From positions 1-9,032 of the forward strand of contig JAOPUS010000244.1 of the NCBI GenBank assembly GCA_025963345.1: a stretch of 9,032 nucleotides of DNA, in the 5' to 3' direction. Positions within the stretch are counted from its first letter, which is position 1. Every line of letters starts with the position of its first letter. Origin of the DNA: Blastococcus sp. (GTDB taxonomy: Bacteria > Actinomycetota > Actinomycetes > Mycobacteriales > Geodermatophilaceae). Below, piece after piece: positions 7,301-9,032 of this stretch. The translations under genes and the position numbers were made by a program. The notes under the pieces were generated by a model, which was not told where the DNA came from, did not search any database, and was given only the letters and a program-made list of their open reading frames with translations.

Positions 7301-7315
7301 CCGGCCGGCGGCCGG
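7301..7315. terminator. Short GC hairpin between convergent genes
   Basis: CCGGCC (7301-7306) and GGCCGG (7310-7315) form a 6-bp stem with a 3-nt loop in the 24-bp gap between two converging stop codons. A bidirectional terminator is the natural reading of its position, but the stem is short and there is no T-tract on either strand. Confidence 0.4.
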
Positions 7316-7320
7316 TCGGA

Positions 7321-7659
7321 TCAGCCCTGAACGGGGCGGTCCGGCCGGTCGTCGTCGGAGCGGGGCGGCTCGATGGCGAGTGGCGCGCGGCGCAGGGTGT
7401 CGAGCAGCTCCTCACCCTTCGGCGGGTCCTGCTCCATCAGCTCGGCCGGGGTGTCGGGGACGACGTCCCGGGGGTCCGGCGCCTCGAAGCTGGGCGGGAT
7501 CCGCTTGAGGTGCCTGCTCATCGAACGGACCAGGAAGACCACCGCGATCAGCAGCAGAAGCGTGAGCAGAAGGCCCAGCGGGCCGGACTTGCCGACGTCC
7601 TCGGGGAGCTGGCCCCCGGCCGCGGCGAGCAGGTCGACGGACAGGATCCGAGCGCTCAT
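7321..7659 (-). CDS. Small single-pass membrane protein, Rv1083-like, coupled to mca
   Basis: A 112-residue protein with one clear transmembrane helix (about 27-46, GLLLTLLLLIAVVFLV). It is followed at once by a basic patch, RSMSRHLKRIP, so the C-terminal tail should lie in the cytoplasm. The tail (55-112) is acidic and Pro-rich. The segment PLGLLLTLLLLIAVVFLVRS with MSRHLKRIPPSF resembles Rv1083 of M. tuberculosis, which also follows mca. Function is unknown. Its ATG (7657-7659) overlaps the mca stop codon in an ATGA arrangement, so translation is probably coupled to mca and the two belong to one operon. A role with Mca, for instance in localisation or conjugate export, is only suggested by this context. 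Confidence 0.85.
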   Translation of the reverse strand: MSARILSVDLLAAAGGQLPEDVGKSGPLGLLLTLLLLIAVVFLVRSMSRHLKRIPPSFEAPDPRDVVPDTPAELMEQDPPKGEELLDTLRRAPLAIEPPRSDDDRPDRPVQG

Positions 7660-8543
7660 CGGACGGCCACCTCACTCCGGATACCGGCGAACAGATCGTC
7701 CTCGGGTGTGGGCGAGTCCACCAGCGACCGGACGAGCTCGTAGTCCTCGGTCGGCCACACCTGCTTCTGGGTGTCCATCGGGCAGGCGAACCACCGGCCG
7801 TCCGGGTCGATCTGGGTGGCGTGCGCGATCAGGGCGGCGTCCCGGACCGGGAAGTACTCGGCGCAGGCGACTCGGGTGGTCACCCGGTGGGAGATGTCGT
7901 GCGCCGGGTCCCAGTTCGCCAGCCACTCCGTGTACGGCGACTCCGACCCCGTTGCCAGGATCGCCTCGTGCAGCGCCTTCGTGCGCGGCAGCGTGAAACT
8001 CATGTGGTAGTAGAGCTTGCTCGGCTGCCACGGCTCACCGAGCTCGGGATACCGGTCGGGATCACCGGCGGCCTCGAAGGCGTGGACCGAGATCTCGTGG
8101 GTCTTGATGTGGTCGGGGTGCGGGTAGCCGCCGCGCTCGTCGTAGGTGGTGATCACCTGGGGGCGGAACCGGCGGATCAGGGCCACCAGCGGGGCGGCCG
8201 CCTCCTCGAGCGGGACGAGGGCGAAGCAGCCGTCGGGCAGCGGGGGCAGCGGGTCGCCCTCAGGGAGTCCGGAGTCGACGAAGCCGAGGAACTCCTGCTC
8301 GATGCCGAGGATCGCGCGGGCACGGTTCATCTCCTCGACCCGGATCTGCGGCAGCCGCTCCCACACCTCGGGACGGTCCATCGCCGGGTTCAGCACCGAG
8401 CCGCGTTCGCCGCCGGTACAGGTCGCCACCAGGACCCGGGCGCCGTCGGCCACGTACTTCGCCATCGTCGCGGCGCCCTTGCTCGACTCGTCGTCCGGAT
8501 GCGCATGGACGGCGAGCAGCCGCAACTGGTCGGGTTCGGTCAC
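7656..8543 (-). CDS. mca: Mycothiol S-conjugate amidase
   Basis: A 295-residue cytoplasmic zinc amidase of the LmbE/PIG-L fold. It cleaves the amide bond of mycothiol S-conjugates, giving GlcN-Ins for reuse and a mercapturic acid for export, and so detoxifies electrophiles and some antibiotics. The zinc motif AHPDDE gives His15 and Asp18, with Asp17 as the likely general base; the third ligand region GGYPHPDH holds His142 and His145. SSKGAAT (20-26), TGGERGSVLNPAMD and the WPTEDYELVRS-DLFAGI tail match Mca and not the shorter-tailed deacetylase MshB. Length and N-terminus agree with the M. tuberculosis enzyme. The start is GTG (8541-8543) with GGGGGA (8554-8559) at 10-nt spacing; an ATG at 8549-8551 is out of frame. 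It is divergent from greA and overlaps the next gene by 4 bases. Confidence 0.97.
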   Translation of the reverse strand: MTEPDQLRLLAVHAHPDDESSKGAATMAKYVADGARVLVATCTGGERGSVLNPAMDRPEVWERLPQIRVEEMNRARAILGIEQEFLGFVDSGLPEGDPLPPLPDGCFALVPLEEAAAPLVALIRRFRPQVITTYDERGGYPHPDHIKTHEISVHAFEAAGDPDRYPELGEPWQPSKLYYHMSFTLPRTKALHEAILATGSESPYTEWLANWDPAHDISHRVTTRVACAEYFPVRDAALIAHATQIDPDGRWFACPMDTQKQVWPTEDYELVRSLVDSPTPEDDLFAGIRSEVAVR

Positions 8544-8806
8544 CCGGCCATTGTCCCCCGCGGGGCGACGTCGACGGCGGACGCCCCGACACGGCCCGGA
8601 AGAACACCCTGTTCAGCTACCCAGCCGGGGGAATTGTGCCGCTGATCACTGGGCGGTCCGGTACCGTTCCGGATCTACGGGACGACTGCCGCACCCGTGC
8701 AGCGCACCAGTGCACGGCCGCCGAACCCGGTGTTAGCTTGGCCGGATCGACCAACGGCCGGTCCCCGATCGGGGATGGGCCCACCGAATCTCAGGAGTAC
8801 CCCCAC
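8544..8806. promoter_or_regulatory. Divergent mca / greA promoter region with several dyads
   Basis: These 263 bases contain no gene; the DUF4307 gene often found here in actinomycetes is absent. Near mca, CGGGGCG (8561-8567) and CGCCCCG (8582-8588) form a 7-bp inverted repeat, and CCCCGCGGGG (8556-8565) is a palindrome overlapping the mca ribosome site. Near greA, CCGTGCA (8695-8701) and TGCACGG (8711-8717) form a dyad with a 9-nt spacer, and TCCCCGATCGGGGA (8762-8775) is a perfect palindrome. A weak greA promoter may be TGCACG (8711-8716), 17 nt, TAGCTT (8734-8739). Assignments are tentative. Confidence 0.45.
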
Positions 8807-9032
8807 GTGGCCACCCCCACTGACGAGCAGTCCCAGGGCGTCTGGCTGACCCAGGAAGCCCACGACCGGCTGAAGGCTGAGCTCGACCAGTTGGTGGCCG
8901 GCCGACCGGCGATGTCGGCGGAGATCAACGCCCGCCGCGAGGAAGGCGACCTCAAGGAGAACGGCGGGTACCACGCCGCGAAGGACGAGCAGGGCAAGCA
9001 GGAGGCCCGCATCCGTCAGCTCACCGACCTCC
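8807..9032 (+). CDS. greA: Transcription elongation factor GreA, 3' part cut by window edge
   Basis: The first 75 residues are present of a family of about 155-170. GreA binds the secondary channel of RNA polymerase and stimulates cleavage of backtracked RNA. After a short N-terminal tail, VWLTQEAHDRLKAELDQL starts the antiparallel coiled coil. Its tip carries GDLKENGGYHAAKDEQ, in which Asp48 and Glu51 correspond to the acidic tip residues that act at the polymerase active site. EARIRQLTDL begins the returning helix. The common form is GDLSENAEYHAAKEEQ, so the Gly-Gly after Asn is a mild variant. The start is GTG (8807-8809) with AGGAG (8793-8797) at 9-nt spacing. The C-terminal FKBP-like domain lies outside the window. 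Divergence from mca is conserved in actinomycetes. Confidence 0.95.
   Translation, partial: MATPTDEQSQGVWLTQEAHDRLKAELDQLVAGRPAMSAEINARREEGDLKENGGYHAAKDEQGKQEARIRQLTDL

Overview
The window comes from a very GC-rich actinomycete. It carries mca, whose product acts on mycothiol conjugates, a thiol system confined to Actinobacteria. It also shows the GTG starts, purine-rich Shine-Dalgarno sites and long antisense shadow frames typical of that group. A genus cannot be fixed from the sequence alone; Geodermatophilaceae or a related family is only a guess.

Layout. (i) Positions 1-883, minus: the N-terminal part of a DUF255/YyaL thioredoxin-domain protein, cut by the window edge. (ii) 1181-5864, minus: a copper-handling cluster. 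In transcription order it holds a heavy-metal P-type ATPase with a CsoR-like operator at its promoter, a small DUF6153 membrane protein, a Met/His-containing DUF305 lipoprotein, and an F510_1955-type BNR-repeat lipoprotein. (iii) 5964-6491, minus: a four-helix PsiE-family membrane protein. (iv) 6748-7296, plus: a secreted AMIN-like domain protein. (v) 7321-8543, minus: mca and, overlapping it by 4 bases, a small single-pass membrane protein. (vi) 8807 to the end, plus: the start of greA, divergent from mca.

The outer genes (greA, mca, the small membrane gene, DUF255) match the order I recall around Mycobacterium tuberculosis Rv1080c-Rv1084. In that reading the AMIN-like gene, the PsiE-family gene and the copper cluster sit as a block of about 6.4 kb between the Rv1083-like and Rv1084-like genes, and the DUF4307 gene (Rv1081c-like) usually between greA and mca is absent.

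How the genes may work together: the ATPase would move copper out of the cytoplasm, and the lipoproteins and DUF6153 protein would bind or handle it at the outer face of the membrane. Copper-responsive derepression is suggested by the operator, but no csoR gene lies in the window. The most unusual points are the ATPase's Cys-Pro-Asp transmembrane motif and CxxC-less N-terminal HMA-like domain, and a perfect 10-bp dyad lying over the start codon of the PsiE-family gene. No mobile element, CRISPR array, tRNA or rRNA was seen.
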